64,000 nucleotides of DNA from Kineococcus aurantiacus (GCF_013409345.1 NZ_JACCBB010000001.1:310001-374000); one strand, 5' to 3'. Positions 29,845 to 42,922 are shown, counted from the stretch's first letter. Program-made: numbers and translations. The notes: generated by a model from the sequence alone, not told the origin.

Positions 29845-30104
29845 TGCTCGAGCGGCTCGGAGGTCAGCAGACCCTCGTTGATCTCGCGCATGGCCACCGA
29901 CAGGGACTTCTCCTGCACGTGGGTCTCGACGAGCGGGCCGACGTACTCCAGCAGGCCCTCGCCCAGCTGCGAGTAGTACGCGTTGATCTGGCGGGCGCGC
30001 TTGGCCGCGTAGATCACCAGGGCGTACTTGGAGTCGGCGACCGTCAGCAGATCGTCGATGGGCGGGTTGGTGATGCCCTCGGGCGCCGCGACGGTTCCAG
30101 CCAC
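29841..30104 (-). CDS. rpoZ: RNA polymerase omega subunit
   Basis: Small RNA polymerase subunit that helps assemble and stabilise beta-prime. The 87-residue protein has [20 protein letters not shown] and [16 protein letters not shown], the conserved omega core binding beta-prime, then a C-terminal extension with [12 protein letters not shown]. The GTG start at 30104 is used. It lies 30 bases downstream of gmk, the classic gmk-rpoZ arrangement. Confidence 0.96.
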   Translation of the reverse strand: MAGTVAAPEGITNPPIDDLLTVADSKYALVIYAAKRARQINAYYSQLGEGLLEYVGPLVETHVQEKSLSVAMREINEGLLTSEPLEQ

Positions 30105-30134
30105 GATGGTTCTCCTCGGTTCGAAAGCAGCCCG

Positions 30135-30725
30135 TCAGCTGACGGGCAGACCCATCCATCTTACGAGTTCGTCGGTCGCGCGCTGCACGTCGTCGTTGTA
30201 GATGGTCACGTCGAACTCCGGCTCGGCGGCCAGCTCCACCTTCGCCGTGGCCAGCCGGCGCTCGCGCTCCTCCTCGGTCTCGGTGCCGCGCCCGACGAGG
30301 CGGCGCACGAGCTCGTCCCAGCTGGGCGGGGCGAGGAAGACGAACCCGGCCCGCAGGTCGGTCCCCCGCGTCGCCTGGCGCACCTGCCGCGCGCCGGCGA
30401 GGTCGATCTCCAGCAGCGCCGGCCGGCCCGAGGCCAGGACCTCCTCGACGGGGCGGCGCGGGGTGCCGTAGCGGTGCCGGCCGTGCACGCGCGCCCACTC
30501 CAGCAGCTCGCCGTCGCGCACGTAGGAGTCGAACGTCTCCTCGGAGACGAAGTGGTAGTGCACGCCGTCGACCTCCCCGGGGCGCTGGGCCCGGGTGGTG
30601 CAGGAGACGGAGATCCAGATCTGCGGGTACCGGGCGCGCAGGTCGGCCGAGACGGTGCCCTTGCCCACGGCGGTCGGGCCGGCGAGGACGGTGAGGCGGT
30701 TGGTGCGGGACTGCTCGGTGTTCAG
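30135..30725 (-). CDS. gmk: Guanylate kinase, apparently initiating at CTG
   Basis: Phosphorylates GMP to GDP. The 196-residue kinase has the P-loop [29 protein letters not shown] (GMP binding), [16 protein letters not shown] and [12 protein letters not shown]. The first standard start codon, GTG at 30668, falls inside the P-loop and would destroy it. Going upstream in frame there is no ATG, GTG or TTG near, but CTG at 30725 overlaps the mIHF stop as CTGA, with GGGAG six bases before it. This imitates the GTGA/ATGA junctions of the rest of the window. The proposed N-terminus is therefore (M)[15 protein letters not shown]. Confidence 0.93.
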   Translation of the reverse strand: MNTEQSRTNRLTVLAGPTAVGKGTVSADLRARYPQIWISVSCTTRAQRPGEVDGVHYHFVSEETFDSYVRDGELLEWARVHGRHRYGTPRRPVEEVLASGRPALLEIDLAGARQVRQATRGTDLRAGFVFLAPPSWDELVRRLVGRGTETEEERERRLATAKVELAAEPEFDVTIYNDDVQRATDELVRWMGLPVS

Positions 30726-31051
30726 GACTCGCTCCCGGCACCGCCGAAGCGCTCGACGAGCGCGGCGATCTGGTGGGCCCCCAGGCCGCGCACGCGGCGC
30801 GACTCCGAGATCCCGATCTCCTCCATGATCTGCTTGGCGCGGACCTTGCCCACGTTGGGCAGGGACTCCAGCAGGGCCGAGACCTTCATCTTGCCGAGGA
30901 CCTCGTTCTCCTGGCCCTCCTTGATGACCTGCTCGAGGCTGCCGCCGGTGTACTTCAGGCGGTGCTTCACCTCGGCTCGCTCGCGACGCGCCGCGGCCGC
31001 CTTCTCCAGAGCAGCAGCGCGCTGTTCGGCGGTCAGGGGAGGCAGGGCCAC
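30722..31051 (-). CDS. mihF: Actinobacterial integration host factor (mIHF)
   Basis: A 109-residue nucleoid-associated protein that bends DNA without sequence specificity; it is essential in mycobacteria. It has a long basic N-terminal helix ([20 protein letters not shown]), [12 protein letters not shown], and the helix-two-turn-helix core [20 protein letters not shown] followed by RVRGLGAHQ. It heads the mihF-gmk-rpoZ-coaBC-metK-priA operon. The GTG start at 31051 lies about 50 bases downstream of a candidate promoter. Confidence 0.95.
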   Translation of the reverse strand: MALPPLTAEQRAAALEKAAAARRERAEVKHRLKYTGGSLEQVIKEGQENEVLGKMKVSALLESLPNVGKVRAKQIMEEIGISESRRVRGLGAHQIAALVERFGGAGSES

Positions 31052-31100
31052 GTCATCACCTCAGGGTCGTGGGGCCGGGGGGGGGCGGGAAGTCCCCGCG

Positions 31101-31130
31101 AACCTATCCACCCAGGTCACGGGGCGGCAA
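31101..31130 (-). promoter_or_regulatory. Candidate promoter of the mihF operon
   Basis: On the minus strand, TTGCCG (31125-31130) is followed after 18 bases by TAGGTT (31101-31106), fitting a housekeeping -35/-10 pair. A transcript would start near 31094, giving a leader of about 43 bases before the GTG of mihF. Confidence 0.5.
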
Positions 31131-31149
31131 CGGGGGTCGGTCCAGGTGC

Positions 31150-32220
31150 TCAGGCGACCTGCTCGGCCGCGGGCCGCAGGCGCCCGGACTCGACGTCCTC
31201 GGCGTAGTGGCAGGCCACCCGCTGGGTGGGCGGGTGCCCCTCCACGACCCGCAGCAGGGGTCGCTCGTCGTGGCAGCGGGTCGGCTGCACCCACGGGCAG
31301 CGGGTGCGGAACCGGCAGCCGCTGGGAGGGTCGGCGGGGCTGGGCAGGTCCCCCGTGAGCAGGATCCGCTCCCGCCCGGCCTCGGCCACGGGGTCGGGCA
31401 CGGGCGCCGCGGACAGCAGCGCGCGCGTGTAGGGGTGCAGCGGCCGGGCGTACAGCGGCCCGCTGGGGCCCTCCTCGACCAGCCCGCCGAGGTACATGAC
31501 CCCCACGGTGGTCGAGACGTGCTTGACGACGGCCAGGTCGTGGGCGATGACGAGGTACGTCAGCCCCAGGTCGCGCTGCAGCTCCTCCAGCAGCACCAGG
31601 ACCTGGGCCTGCACGGACACGTCCAGCGCCGAGACGGGCTCGTCGGCCACCAGCAGGTCGGGGTCCAGGACGAGGGCGCGGGCGATGCCCACGCGCTGGC
31701 GCTGGCCGCCGGAGAACTCGTGCGGGTACTTCCCGGCCGCGTTGGCCGGCAGCCCGACGCGGTCCAGCAGGCCGCGCACCCGCGTCCGCCAGGCCGACGG
31801 GCCGCCCTCGACGCCGTGCACGGCCAGCGGCTCGACGAGGGCGCTCTCCACCGTCTGGCGCGGGTCCAGGCTGGCCAGGGGGTCCTGGAACACCATCTGC
31901 ATGCGCCGGCGCGCGCGCCGCAGCGGCTCCGGCGCCAGGGCCAGCACGTCCTGCCCGTCCAGGTGGACCGACCCGGCGGTCGGCTCGGACAGGCGCAGCA
32001 CGGCCCGGCCCAGCGTCGACTTGCCGCAGCCGGACTCCCCCACGAGCCCGTAGGTCGACCCGCGCGGGACGTCGAAGGAGACGCCGTCGACGGCCTTGAC
32101 CGACCCGACGGTGCGCTGCAGGATCCCCGACCTGATCGGGTAGTGCACGGCCAGGTCGCGCACGGACAGCAACGGCTGGGAGGCCGGTTGAGGATCCGGC
32201 TGGGGGCTGGGCTGCGTCAT
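31150..32220 (-). CDS. dppF: Peptide ABC transporter ATP-binding protein (DppF/OppF type)
   Basis: The second ATPase of a peptide importer, acting on the inner membrane face. The 356-residue protein has Walker [16 protein letters not shown]-loop [15 protein letters not shown] signature [15 protein letters not shown], Walker [14 protein letters not shown], switch His in [10 protein letters not shown], and the C-terminal oligopeptide-transporter extension with CRFRTRCPW and Cys residues. The ATG overlaps the dppD stop (ATGA). It is the last gene of the operon. Peptide versus nickel or sugar specificity cannot be settled from sequence. Confidence 0.92.
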   Translation of the reverse strand: MTQPSPQPDPQPASQPLLSVRDLAVHYPIRSGILQRTVGSVKAVDGVSFDVPRGSTYGLVGESGCGKSTLGRAVLRLSEPTAGSVHLDGQDVLALAPEPLRRARRRMQMVFQDPLASLDPRQTVESALVEPLAVHGVEGGPSAWRTRVRGLLDRVGLPANAAGKYPHEFSGGQRQRVGIARALVLDPDLLVADEPVSALDVSVQAQVLVLLEELQRDLGLTYLVIAHDLAVVKHVSTTVGVMYLGGLVEEGPSGPLYARPLHPYTRALLSAAPVPDPVAEAGRERILLTGDLPSPADPPSGCRFRTRCPWVQPTRCHDERPLLRVVEGHPPTQRVACHYAEDVESGRLRPAAEQVA

Positions 32221-33194
32221 CGGGACACCTCCAGGGCGGCGGGGTGGACGCAGCGGGCGGCGTGCTCGCCGGCCGGCAGCGGGAGGTCACCGGTGCGGCA
32301 GTCGCCGTCGGCGTAGGCGCAGCGCGGTGCGAACGCGCACCCCTGCGCCCAGGGCAGCAGGTCCCGCACCGACCCGGGGACCGGCTGCAGCGCCGTGCCC
32401 TCGGGGGCGTCGACGCGCGGGACGGCGCCCAGCAGGCCCGTCGTGTACCGGTGGCGGGGTTCGGCGAACAGCTCCCCGCGCGGGGCGCGCTCGACGACGC
32501 GGCCGGCGTACAGGACGTTCACGCGGTCGCAGGTGCCGGCCACGACGCCGAGGTCGTGGGTGATGAGCACCATGGCGGTGCCGGACTCCCGCACCAGCCC
32601 CGTGAGCAGGTCCAGGACCTGCGCCTGGATCGTCACGTCGAGGGCCGTGGTGGGCTCGTCGGCGATGATCAGGCGCGGGGAGCAGGCCAGGGCGATCGCG
32701 ATGAGGACGCGCTGGCGCATCCCGCCGGACAGCTGGTGCGGGTACTCCGAGAACCGGCGCCGGGGGTCGGGGATCCCCACCCGGCCCAGCAGGTCGACGG
32801 CCTGCGCCCTGGCCTGCGCGCGGCCGGCGCCGGTGTGCGTGCGCAGCACCTCGGTGAGCTGCCGGCCCAGGGTCAGCACGGGGTTCAGCGACGTCATGGG
32901 GTCCTGGAACACCATCGCCAGGTCCTTGCCCCGCCGCTGGGCGACCTCCTGCGGGGAGGAGGTGAGCAGGTCGGTCCCGTCGAAGCGGACCGACCCGGTG
33001 ACGGTCGTCCCCCGGGTGGGGAGCAGGCCCATGACGGCCAGCGACGTGACCGACTTCCCGCAGCCGGACTCCCCCACCAGCCCGACGACCTCGCCGGCGT
33101 CGACGTCGAAGGAGACGCCGTCCACCGCGGTCGTGGCCAGTGAGCCCTTGCGGGAGAACGTCACCCGCAGGTCCTCCACCTCCAGCAGCGTCAT
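32217..33194 (-). CDS. dppD: Peptide ABC transporter ATP-binding protein (DppD/OppD type)
   Basis: Partner ATPase of DppF. The 325-residue protein shows [70 protein letters not shown] and the C-terminal [11 protein letters not shown] extension. All nucleotide-binding motifs are intact. The ATG start at 33194 overlaps the dppC stop (ATGA). Confidence 0.93.
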   Translation of the reverse strand: MTLLEVEDLRVTFSRKGSLATTAVDGVSFDVDAGEVVGLVGESGCGKSVTSLAVMGLLPTRGTTVTGSVRFDGTDLLTSSPQEVAQRRGKDLAMVFQDPMTSLNPVLTLGRQLTEVLRTHTGAGRAQARAQAVDLLGRVGIPDPRRRFSEYPHQLSGGMRQRVLIAIALACSPRLIIADEPTTALDVTIQAQVLDLLTGLVRESGTAMVLITHDLGVVAGTCDRVNVLYAGRVVERAPRGELFAEPRHRYTTGLLGAVPRVDAPEGTALQPVPGSVRDLLPWAQGCAFAPRCAYADGDCRTGDLPLPAGEHAARCVHPAALEVSR

Positions 33195-34096
33195 CGCGAA
33201 CTCCGGGGGTCCAGGGCCTCGCGCAGCGCCTCGCCGAGCAGGGTGAAACCCAGCGCGGTGAGGGCGATCGCGAGACCGGGGTACAGCGCCAGCTGCGGCG
33301 CCTGGTCGAGCCGGGCCTGGGCGGTGACGAGCATCCGTCCCCACTCGGCCACGGCGGGGTTCGGGTCGCCCAGGCCCAGGAAGCTCAGGGCCGCGACCTC
33401 GATGACGGCCGTCGCCAGCGTCAGCGTCGCCTGGACCAGGACCGGCCCCAGGGAGTTGGGCAGCATGTGACCCACGACGATCCGCCGCTGCCGCAGCCCC
33501 AGCGAGCGCAGCGCGACGACGTAGTCCTGCCCGCGCTGGGCCAGCAGCGAGGCGCGCAGCAGGCGCGCGAAGATCGGCACCTGGGCCGCGGCGACGGCCA
33601 GCATGATCGCCAGCGCGCCCCGGTCGAGGACGGCGGCGACCGAGACCGCCAGCAGCAGCGCCGGGATGGACAGCAGCACATCGACGACGCGCATGACGAC
33701 GGTGTCGACCTTCCCGCCCAGACCACCCGCGAGGACCCCCAGGACCGCACCGGCGGCCAGGCCGACGGCCGTGGAGACCACCCCGATGACCAGGGAGGAC
33801 CGCGCCCCGTACAGCAGCTGGGTCAGCAGGTCCGAGCCGAAGGAGTCCAGCCCCAGCGGGTGGTCGGCGCTGGGCCCGGGGACCGTCGTGGGCGTGACCT
33901 CGCCGAACCACTCCGACGTCGCGGGCCGGTACGGCGCCAGCAGCGGCGCCGCGAGGGCGACGAGCACGAACAGCAGCACCAGCACCGCACCGACGATCCC
34001 GGCGGGGTTGCGCCGCAAGCGGCGCCACGCCGCGTGCCAGGGCCCCACCCCGTCAGCGCCGGTCGCCTCGACGACCGGGGCGTCCAACGCCGTCAC
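33191..34096 (-). CDS. dppC: Peptide ABC transporter permease (DppC type)
   Basis: A 301-residue inner-membrane permease with an N-terminal transmembrane segment (about 33-53), the OppC-type extracytoplasmic insertion with HPLGLDSFGSDLL, and a five-helix core. It carries the EAA-type coupling loop VALRSLGLRQRRIVVGHMLP. The GTG start overlaps the dppB stop (GTGA). It forms the pore with DppB. Confidence 0.92.
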   Translation of the reverse strand: MTALDAPVVEATGADGVGPWHAAWRRLRRNPAGIVGAVLVLLFVLVALAAPLLAPYRPATSEWFGEVTPTTVPGPSADHPLGLDSFGSDLLTQLLYGARSSLVIGVVSTAVGLAAGAVLGVLAGGLGGKVDTVVMRVVDVLLSIPALLLAVSVAAVLDRGALAIMLAVAAAQVPIFARLLRASLLAQRGQDYVVALRSLGLRQRRIVVGHMLPNSLGPVLVQATLTLATAVIEVAALSFLGLGDPNPAVAEWGRMLVTAQARLDQAPQLALYPGLAIALTALGFTLLGEALREALDPRSSR

Positions 34097-35097
34097 GACA
34101 CCCTCACCCTCGGATCGATGAACCCGTAGCTGACGTCGACCACGAGGTTGACGAGCGCGTAGACCACGGCGATGAACAGGATGAACCCCTGCAGCACCGG
34201 GTAGTCCAGCTGCGTCACGGCGTCGAACAGGTAGCTGCCGATGCCGTTGATGGAGAACACCGTCTCGGTGAGCACCGCCCCGGACAGCAGCGCCCCGGCC
34301 TGCAGGCCCAGCGTCGTCGAGACCGGCAGCAGCGCGTTGCGCAGCACGTGCCGGCGGCTGATGACGCTGCGCGGCAGGCCCTTGGCCTGCGCGGTGCGGA
34401 CATGGTCGTCACCCAGGACGTCCAGCACGGAGGCGCGGGTGATGCGGACGATGATGGCCAGCGGGATCGAGCCCAGCGCCAGGGCGGGCAGCACCAGGTG
34501 CACCAGGGCGTCCCAGCTGGCGTCCCACTCACGGGTCAGCAACCCGTCCAGGACGTAGAAGTTCGTCACGTGGGTGGCGTCGATGCGCGCGTTCTGCCGG
34601 CCCGACGTGGGGAACCAGTGCAGCTGGATCGCCAGGACGTACTTGAGCAGGACGGCCAGGAAGAACACGGGGACGACCACCCCGAGCAGCGACCCGCCCA
34701 CGACGGCGTTGTCCAGCCACCCGCCGCGGCGGCGGGCGGCCAGGTACCCCAGCGGGATCCCGACGACGACGGCCAGCAGCAGCGCCGCGACCGCCAGCTC
34801 GATCGTGGCCGGGAACCGCTCGGTGAAGGTCCGCACCACGGGTTCACCGGTGTTGATGGAGGCCCCGAAGTCGCCGTGCAGGATCCGGCCCAGGTAGGTC
34901 AGGTACTGCTGCCACACGGGCTGGTCGAACCCGTACCGCCTGGTGACCTCCGCGATGCCGGCCGGGGTCGCCTTCTCGCCCAGCAGGGCGCGCGCCGGGT
35001 CCCCCGGCAGCGCCCTCACCCAGGCGAACAGCAGCACCGACAACCCGAAGAGCACGACGACGAGGAGGCCGAGGCGGCGCACGACGAGCGTCAGCAC
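34093..35097 (-). CDS. dppB: Peptide ABC transporter permease (DppB type)
   Basis: A 334-residue permease with six membrane segments. It begins with the OppB-type LGLLVVVLFGLSVLLFAWVR and LPGDPARALLGEKATP, continues with a periplasmic loop containing HWFPTSGR, and has the EAA loop VRTAQAKGLPRSVISRRHVL. It pairs with DppC. The GTG at 35097 lies 28 bases downstream of dppA. Confidence 0.92.
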   Translation of the reverse strand: MLTLVVRRLGLLVVVLFGLSVLLFAWVRALPGDPARALLGEKATPAGIAEVTRRYGFDQPVWQQYLTYLGRILHGDFGASINTGEPVVRTFTERFPATIELAVAALLLAVVVGIPLGYLAARRRGGWLDNAVVGGSLLGVVVPVFFLAVLLKYVLAIQLHWFPTSGRQNARIDATHVTNFYVLDGLLTREWDASWDALVHLVLPALALGSIPLAIIVRITRASVLDVLGDDHVRTAQAKGLPRSVISRRHVLRNALLPVSTTLGLQAGALLSGAVLTETVFSINGIGSYLFDAVTQLDYPVLQGFILFIAVVYALVNLVVDVSYGFIDPRVRVS

Positions 35098-35125
35098 GCC
35101 GCCTCCCCCGACGTTGCCGGGACCA

Positions 35126-36832
35126 TCAGGAGTCGGCGACCGTGACGGTGTTCCAGACCTCGTCCTGCACCGGGCTGGCCGTGTACCCCTCCACGCCCTC
35201 GGCGAACGCCAGGGACGGCACGGGGCTGGCGATCGGGATGCCGGGCAGCAACGTCATGATCTGCTCGTTGATGTCCTGGTAGGCGGACTCCTGCTCGTCC
35301 TCGCTCGTCACGGTGCGCGCGGCGGCCAGGGCCTCGAACAACCCGGGGTCGTTGAACCCCCACTCGTTCGTCGCCGCGCCGAAGAACACGCCGATGAAGT
35401 TGTCGGGGTCGTTGTAGTCGCCGGTCCAGCCCAGCAGGTGCAGACCGTGGTTGCTGCCGCCCTGCACGGTGCCGAGGTAGTTCGGCGTCCACTGCTCGGC
35501 GACCGGGGTCGTCGTGATGCCGGCTGCGCTCAGCTGCTGGTTGATGGCGTTGTAGATGGTCTCCGGGTTCGGCATGTACGGCCGGGAGACACCCGTGGGG
35601 TAGTTGAACGGGATGTTGATGTTCGTCTGGCCCGCCTCGGCCAGCAGCTGCTTGGCCCTGTCGACGTCGTACTCGTACGTCGTGACCGACTCGTTCCACC
35701 CGATGACGTTCTCGGGCATGAACTGCGTCGCGGCCTTCGTCCCCTCGGGCAGCGCGTTCTTGATGACGGCGTCCTTGTCGATGGCGTGCGCGATGGCCTG
35801 CCGGACCTTCAGGTCGCCCAGCGGGGCCAGGGCCTGGTTGATGCCGAGGTAGAGGATGTTGAACGCCGGCCGGTTCTGGATCTGGAACCCGGCGGACTCC
35901 AGCGTCGCGACGTCGGCGGGCGCGACGAGGTCGTAGCCGTCGATGTCGCCGTTCTGCAGCGCCTGCTTGCGGGCCGTGCCGTCGCCGATGACGCGGATGA
36001 CGGCCGAGGCGACCTTGGCCTTCTCGCCCCAGTAGTCGTCGTTGCGCTTGAGGGTGACCTGCTGGCCGCGTTCCCAGCCGGCGAAGACGAAGGGGCCGGT
36101 GCCGATGGGGCCGGAGGTGGCGTACTCGCTCTGGCGGGGGTCGGCGCCGTCGAGGCCGTTGCCGCCCGCGGCCTCCACGGCCCCGGTCTCCTGCATGGCG
36201 AAGGCGGGCAGCGTCAGGGAGGCGAGGAACCCGGCGAACGGCGAGGTGAGGTTCACCGTGACGGTGCCGTCGGGGTTGGCCGTCGACCCGGCGTACAGGG
36301 AGGTGCCCAGGGCCGGGTCGTCGTTGGTCTTGAACCCGCGGAAGACGGACCGGTAGTAGTAGGCCAGGTCCTCGCCCTGCGCGATGCCGCGCAGGTTGTA
36401 CCAGCGCTCGAAGTTCGCGACGACCGCGGCGGCGTCGAACGGCTTGCCGTTGGAGAACTTCACGCCCTCCTGGAGGGTGAACGTGTAGCTCAGCCCGTCC
36501 TCGGAGGTCGTCCACTCCGTGGCCAGCGAGGGGGCCAGGTCGGTCGTGCCGGGCTTGGTGGAGACCAGGCCCTCGAAGATCTGGCGGGTGACGCGGAAGG
36601 TCTCGCCGTCGGAGGCGAAGACCGGGTCGAGGGAGTCGGGGTCGGCCGAACCGCCGAACACGAAGGTGTCCCGGCCGCTGCCGGAGCTCTCGCCGGACCC
36701 TCCGCCCTCGTCGCGCTGGCTCTCGGCGCAGGCCGACAGCGTCGCCAGGCCCGCCGTCGCCACGGCGGCGAGGGTGAAGGCGCGACGGGTGGGGTGGTGC
36801 TCGGGTCCTTCGGACTGCAACTGCGCTGGCAT
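35126..36832 (-). CDS. dppA: Peptide-binding lipoprotein of the ABC importer (DppA type, SBP family 5)
   Basis: A 568-residue extracellular solute-binding lipoprotein. The N-terminus has a twin-arginine-like TRRAFTL motif (residues 15-21), a hydrophobic stretch and the lipobox LSAC with Cys35, so Tat-dependent export followed by lipidation is plausible. A Gly/Ser linker follows, then the family-5 fold with SADPDSLDPVFASDGET, TEWTTSEDGLSYTFTLQEGV, GTGPFVFAGWERGQQV and NRPAFNILYLGINQ. The ATG at 36832 places the signal at residue 1. It heads the dppABCDF operon and has a promoter about 57 bases upstream. Confidence 0.92.
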   Translation of the reverse strand: MPAQLQSEGPEHHPTRRAFTLAAVATAGLATLSACAESQRDEGGGSGESSGSGRDTFVFGGSADPDSLDPVFASDGETFRVTRQIFEGLVSTKPGTTDLAPSLATEWTTSEDGLSYTFTLQEGVKFSNGKPFDAAAVVANFERWYNLRGIAQGEDLAYYYRSVFRGFKTNDDPALGTSLYAGSTANPDGTVTVNLTSPFAGFLASLTLPAFAMQETGAVEAAGGNGLDGADPRQSEYATSGPIGTGPFVFAGWERGQQVTLKRNDDYWGEKAKVASAVIRVIGDGTARKQALQNGDIDGYDLVAPADVATLESAGFQIQNRPAFNILYLGINQALAPLGDLKVRQAIAHAIDKDAVIKNALPEGTKAATQFMPENVIGWNESVTTYEYDVDRAKQLLAEAGQTNINIPFNYPTGVSRPYMPNPETIYNAINQQLSAAGITTTPVAEQWTPNYLGTVQGGSNHGLHLLGWTGDYNDPDNFIGVFFGAATNEWGFNDPGLFEALAAARTVTSEDEQESAYQDINEQIMTLLPGIPIASPVPSLAFAEGVEGYTASPVQDEVWNTVTVADS

Positions 36833-36888
36833 CGACGTCCTCGTTCCGGCGTGGTCCTGACGGGTCCTGCTCGGTCGTGCGGAGGCAG

Positions 36889-36917
36889 ACGCTAGGGGAA
36901 CACCGTTGCTCACTCAA
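36889..36917 (-). promoter_or_regulatory. Promoter of the dpp operon
   Basis: On the minus strand TTGAGT (36912-36917) is followed by exactly 17 bases and TAGCGT (36889-36894), a good -35/-10 pair. Just upstream (36932-36947) lies gtaacaactgtgtgac, an inverted repeat with one mismatch (GTAACA/TGTGAC) that could be an operator. Confidence 0.6.
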
Positions 36918-37096
36918 CTCGCCATGCCTACGTCACACAGTTGTTACACCACGGGCGACGGGGAGAGGACTGCTCCGTTCCCACCTCGCGAACTGGGCAA
37001 TCTGCCCAGTGACCCCCGGTAGGCCCCGGTCAGGCCCCGTCGCCCGACCCCACCATCCTGGGGCCGGGGGGCACCGGCGGCCACCCGGGGACGGCG

Positions 37097-37130
37097 CAGG
37101 GCCCCGCGCGAGGGTGCTCGCGGGGCCCTG
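37097..37130 (-). terminator. Terminator-like hairpin downstream of the pyr operon
   Basis: cagggccccgcg pairs with cgcggggccctg, extended by an inner gag/ctc with a two-base bulge, in the gap between the small unknown gene and the dpp operon. It probably ends the pyrimidine transcript. The remaining bases of the 36918-37212 gap hold only GC-rich sequence and short direct repeats. Confidence 0.7.
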
Positions 37131-37190
37131 GGGCGGCGGTGCGGTGGCGGTGCGGCGGCGGTGCGGCGCTCCCCGGCGACAGCGCGGGGG

Positions 37191-37223
37191 CTGGTGCGGG
37201 GCTGGTGCGGGGCTAGTGCGGGG
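37191..37223. repeat. Three tandem 11-bp repeats spanning the end of the small unknown gene
   Basis: The unit ctggtgcgggg occurs at 37191 and 37202 and, with one change (ctagtgcgggg), at 37213. The change in the third copy creates the TAG stop of the unknown gene, so the repeat straddles its 3' end. Slippage or that single base would change the C-terminus. Confidence 0.7.
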
Positions 37224-37533
37224 GCCACAGCGGCCGGCCGGCCGCCACGTCGCCCTCCATGCGTTCCAGCCACTCCCGCGCCTCCAGGGCGGCGAGGAGC
37301 TGGTCCTCGACGCCGGGGCCCTCGGCGGGGTCCACCGTCTCGGCCGGGGCCAGGCCCGGCACCCCGGCCACGGCGGCGTGCAGCACCGCGGCCGGGTCCA
37401 GCCGCAGCCCGCGCAGGAACCCGGCGACCTGCCGGCGCGCCTCCAGCTCGCCGTGCCCGACCTCGACGGCCGTCACGACGAGCGCGGCGATCCCGCTGCC
37501 GAGTTCGGCGCTCGACTGCTGCCTGCTGGTCAC
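37213..37533 (-). CDS. Unknown small protein at the end of the pyr operon
   Basis: A 106-residue protein that is not recognised. It has no membrane segment. The composition is Ala/Glu/Leu-rich and probably helical, with VGHGELEARRQVAGFLRGLR and a C-terminal EAREWLERMEGDVAAG before a Pro-rich end (RPLWPPH). It follows pyrF by about 40 bases on the same strand and is probably co-transcribed. The GTG at 37533 is preferred because a GGGAGA lies nine bases upstream; a GTG at 37542 would add three residues. The last codons fall in the tandem repeat at 37191-37223. Confidence 0.5.
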   Translation of the reverse strand: MTSRQQSSAELGSGIAALVVTAVEVGHGELEARRQVAGFLRGLRLDPAAVLHAAVAGVPGLAPAETVDPAEGPGVEDQLLAALEAREWLERMEGDVAAGRPLWPPH

Positions 37534-37572
37534 GGCTCCCACTCTCCCAGGTGCGCCCGGGTGCGGCCCGTC

Positions 37573-38411
37573 CTAGAGGGCCAGGGCCGCCCGGACGGCG
37601 TCGGCCGTGCGGTGCGCGGCGTCGCGCAGCCCCGTCGCGGTCGGACCGGCGGCCAGCACCTCGCGGGAGCTGGAGGCCAGCACCAGGCGCCGCGCGCGGC
37701 CGAAGACCTGCTGCAGGTCCGCAGCCGTCGCGCCCTGGGCGCCGACGCCGGGGGCCAGCAGCGGGCCGTTGACGGCCTCGAGGTCGAGGCCGAGGTCGGT
37801 GACGGCCGCCCCGACCGTCGCGCCCACGACGAGCCCGACGTCGCCGAAGGGGGTGGCGCCGGCGTTCTCGGCGGCCGCGGCCTCGGCGACGGCGCGGGCC
37901 ACCGCGCGGCCGTCGGGACCGACGGCGTGCTGCACCGAGGCCCCCTCGGGGTTGGAGGTCAGGGCCAGGACGAACACGCCCCGGCCGTGGGCGGCGGCCA
38001 GGTCCAGCACCGGGCGCAGCGACCCGAAGCCGAGGTAGGGCGAGACGGTGACGGCGTCCCCGGCCAGCGGGGAGTCGCCGACGAAGGCGTCGGCGTACCC
38101 GCCCATGGTCGAGCCGATGTCGCCGCGCTTGGCGTCCACGACCGTCAGCAGCCCGGCGTCGCGGGCGTCGGCGATCACCCGCTCCAGCGCCGCGACGCCG
38201 CGCGAGCCGTGCCGCTCGAAGAACGCGGCCTGCGGTTTGACGCAGGCCACGTGCCCGGCGAGGGCCTCGACGACCGTGCGGCCGAACCGCTCGACGCCGG
38301 CGGCGTCGTCGGCCAGCCCCCACGCCGCCAGCAGCCCGGCGTGGGGGTCGATGCCCGCGCACAGGGGACCGTGCGCGGCCACCTCCCCCGCGAGGCGGGC
38401 CCCGAAGCGGG

Positions 38412-38415
<4 letters not shown>
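37573..38415 (-). CDS. pyrF: Orotidine 5'-phosphate decarboxylase (type 2)
   Basis: Final step of UMP synthesis. The 280-residue protein belongs to the type 2 (mycobacterial-like) branch. It has [16 protein letters not shown], the catalytic [13 protein letters not shown] (Lys/Asp), [24 protein letters not shown] and [12 protein letters not shown]. The ATG overlaps the carB stop (ATGA). It is the last enzyme gene of the pyr operon; pyrD and pyrE are not in the window. Confidence 0.96.
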
Positions 38416-41728
<3,313 letters not shown>

Positions 41729-41729
<1 letters not shown>

Positions 41730-42922
41730 CAGGCGTCCTTCTCGGTGGTGTCGGTCTCACCCTGGTCGTCGACGAGCTGGGCGGCGGGGGTGCCGTCCAT
41801 CAGGTCGACGAACCGGTCGAACAGGTAGGAGGCGTCGTGCGGGCCGGCGGCGGCCTCGGGGTGGTACTGCACCGAGAACGCCGGCGCGTCGAGGCAGCGC
41901 AGACCCTCCACGACGCCGTCGTTGAGGCCGACGTGGCTGACCTCGGCCCGCCCGTACGGGGTGTCGCGGACCTCCCCGGCGGTGCCCTCGACGGCGAACC
42001 CGTGGTTGTGGGCGGTGACCTCGACCTTGCGGGTGGCCAGGTCCATGACGGGCTGGTTGATGCCGCGGTGGCCGTACTTCAGCTTGTACGTCCCGTACCC
42101 CAGGGCGCGGCCCAGGAGCTGGTTGCCGTAGCAGATCCCGAAGAACGGGATCCTGCGCTCCAGGACGCCCTGCAGGACCTCGATCTCGTGGGTCGCCGCG
42201 GCGGGGTCGCCGGGGCCGTTGGAGAAGAACACCCCGTCGGGGGCGCCGCCGTCGGGCCCGGAGGTGAGGACCTGCTCCAGCGTCACCGTCGAGGGGACGA
42301 CCGTGACCTCGATGCCGCGCTCGGCGAGCCGGTGCGGCGTCATCGACTTGATGCCGAGGTCGACGGCGGTGACGGAGAACCTGCGCTCCCCCACCGCGGG
42401 CACGACGTAGCTCTCGTCGGTGCTCACCAGGGAGGCGAGGTCGGTGCCGACCATGTCGGGCGCACCGGTGACGGCCGCCAGGAGGTCGGCGGCCGGCTGG
42501 TCGGCGGCCGGGCCGGAGAAGATCCCGACCTTCATGGCGCCGCGCTCGCGCAGGTGCCGGGTCAGCGCGCGGGTGTCGACGCCGGAGATCCCGACGACGC
42601 CCTGCGCGTCGAGCTCCTCGGCCAGGCTGCGCCGCGAGCGCCAGTTCGACGGGACGCGCGCGGGGTCGCGCACGACGTAGCCGGCGACCCAGATCCGGGC
42701 CGACTCCTGGTCCTCGTCGTTGTACCCGGTGTTGCCCACGTGCGGGGCCGTCATGACGACGACCTGCCGGTGGTAGCTGGGGTCGGTGAGGGTCTCCTGG
42801 TAGCCGGTCATGCCGGTGGAGAACACCGCCTCGCCGACGGTCTGCCCGACGTGGCCGTAGGCCTCGCCGTGGAACGTGCGGCCGTCCTGCAGGACGAGGA
42901 CCGCGGGAACGCGCCGGCTCAC
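41729..42922 (-). CDS. carA: Carbamoyl phosphate synthase small (glutaminase) subunit
   Basis: Releases ammonia from glutamine and channels it to CarB. The 397-residue protein has an N-terminal CPSase_sm domain ([32 protein letters not shown]) and a class I glutamine amidotransferase with [16 protein letters not shown] (catalytic Cys), TAHNHGFAV and [14 protein letters not shown] (His/Glu). The GTG start overlaps the stop of the PH-domain gene (GTGA). Confidence 0.97.
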
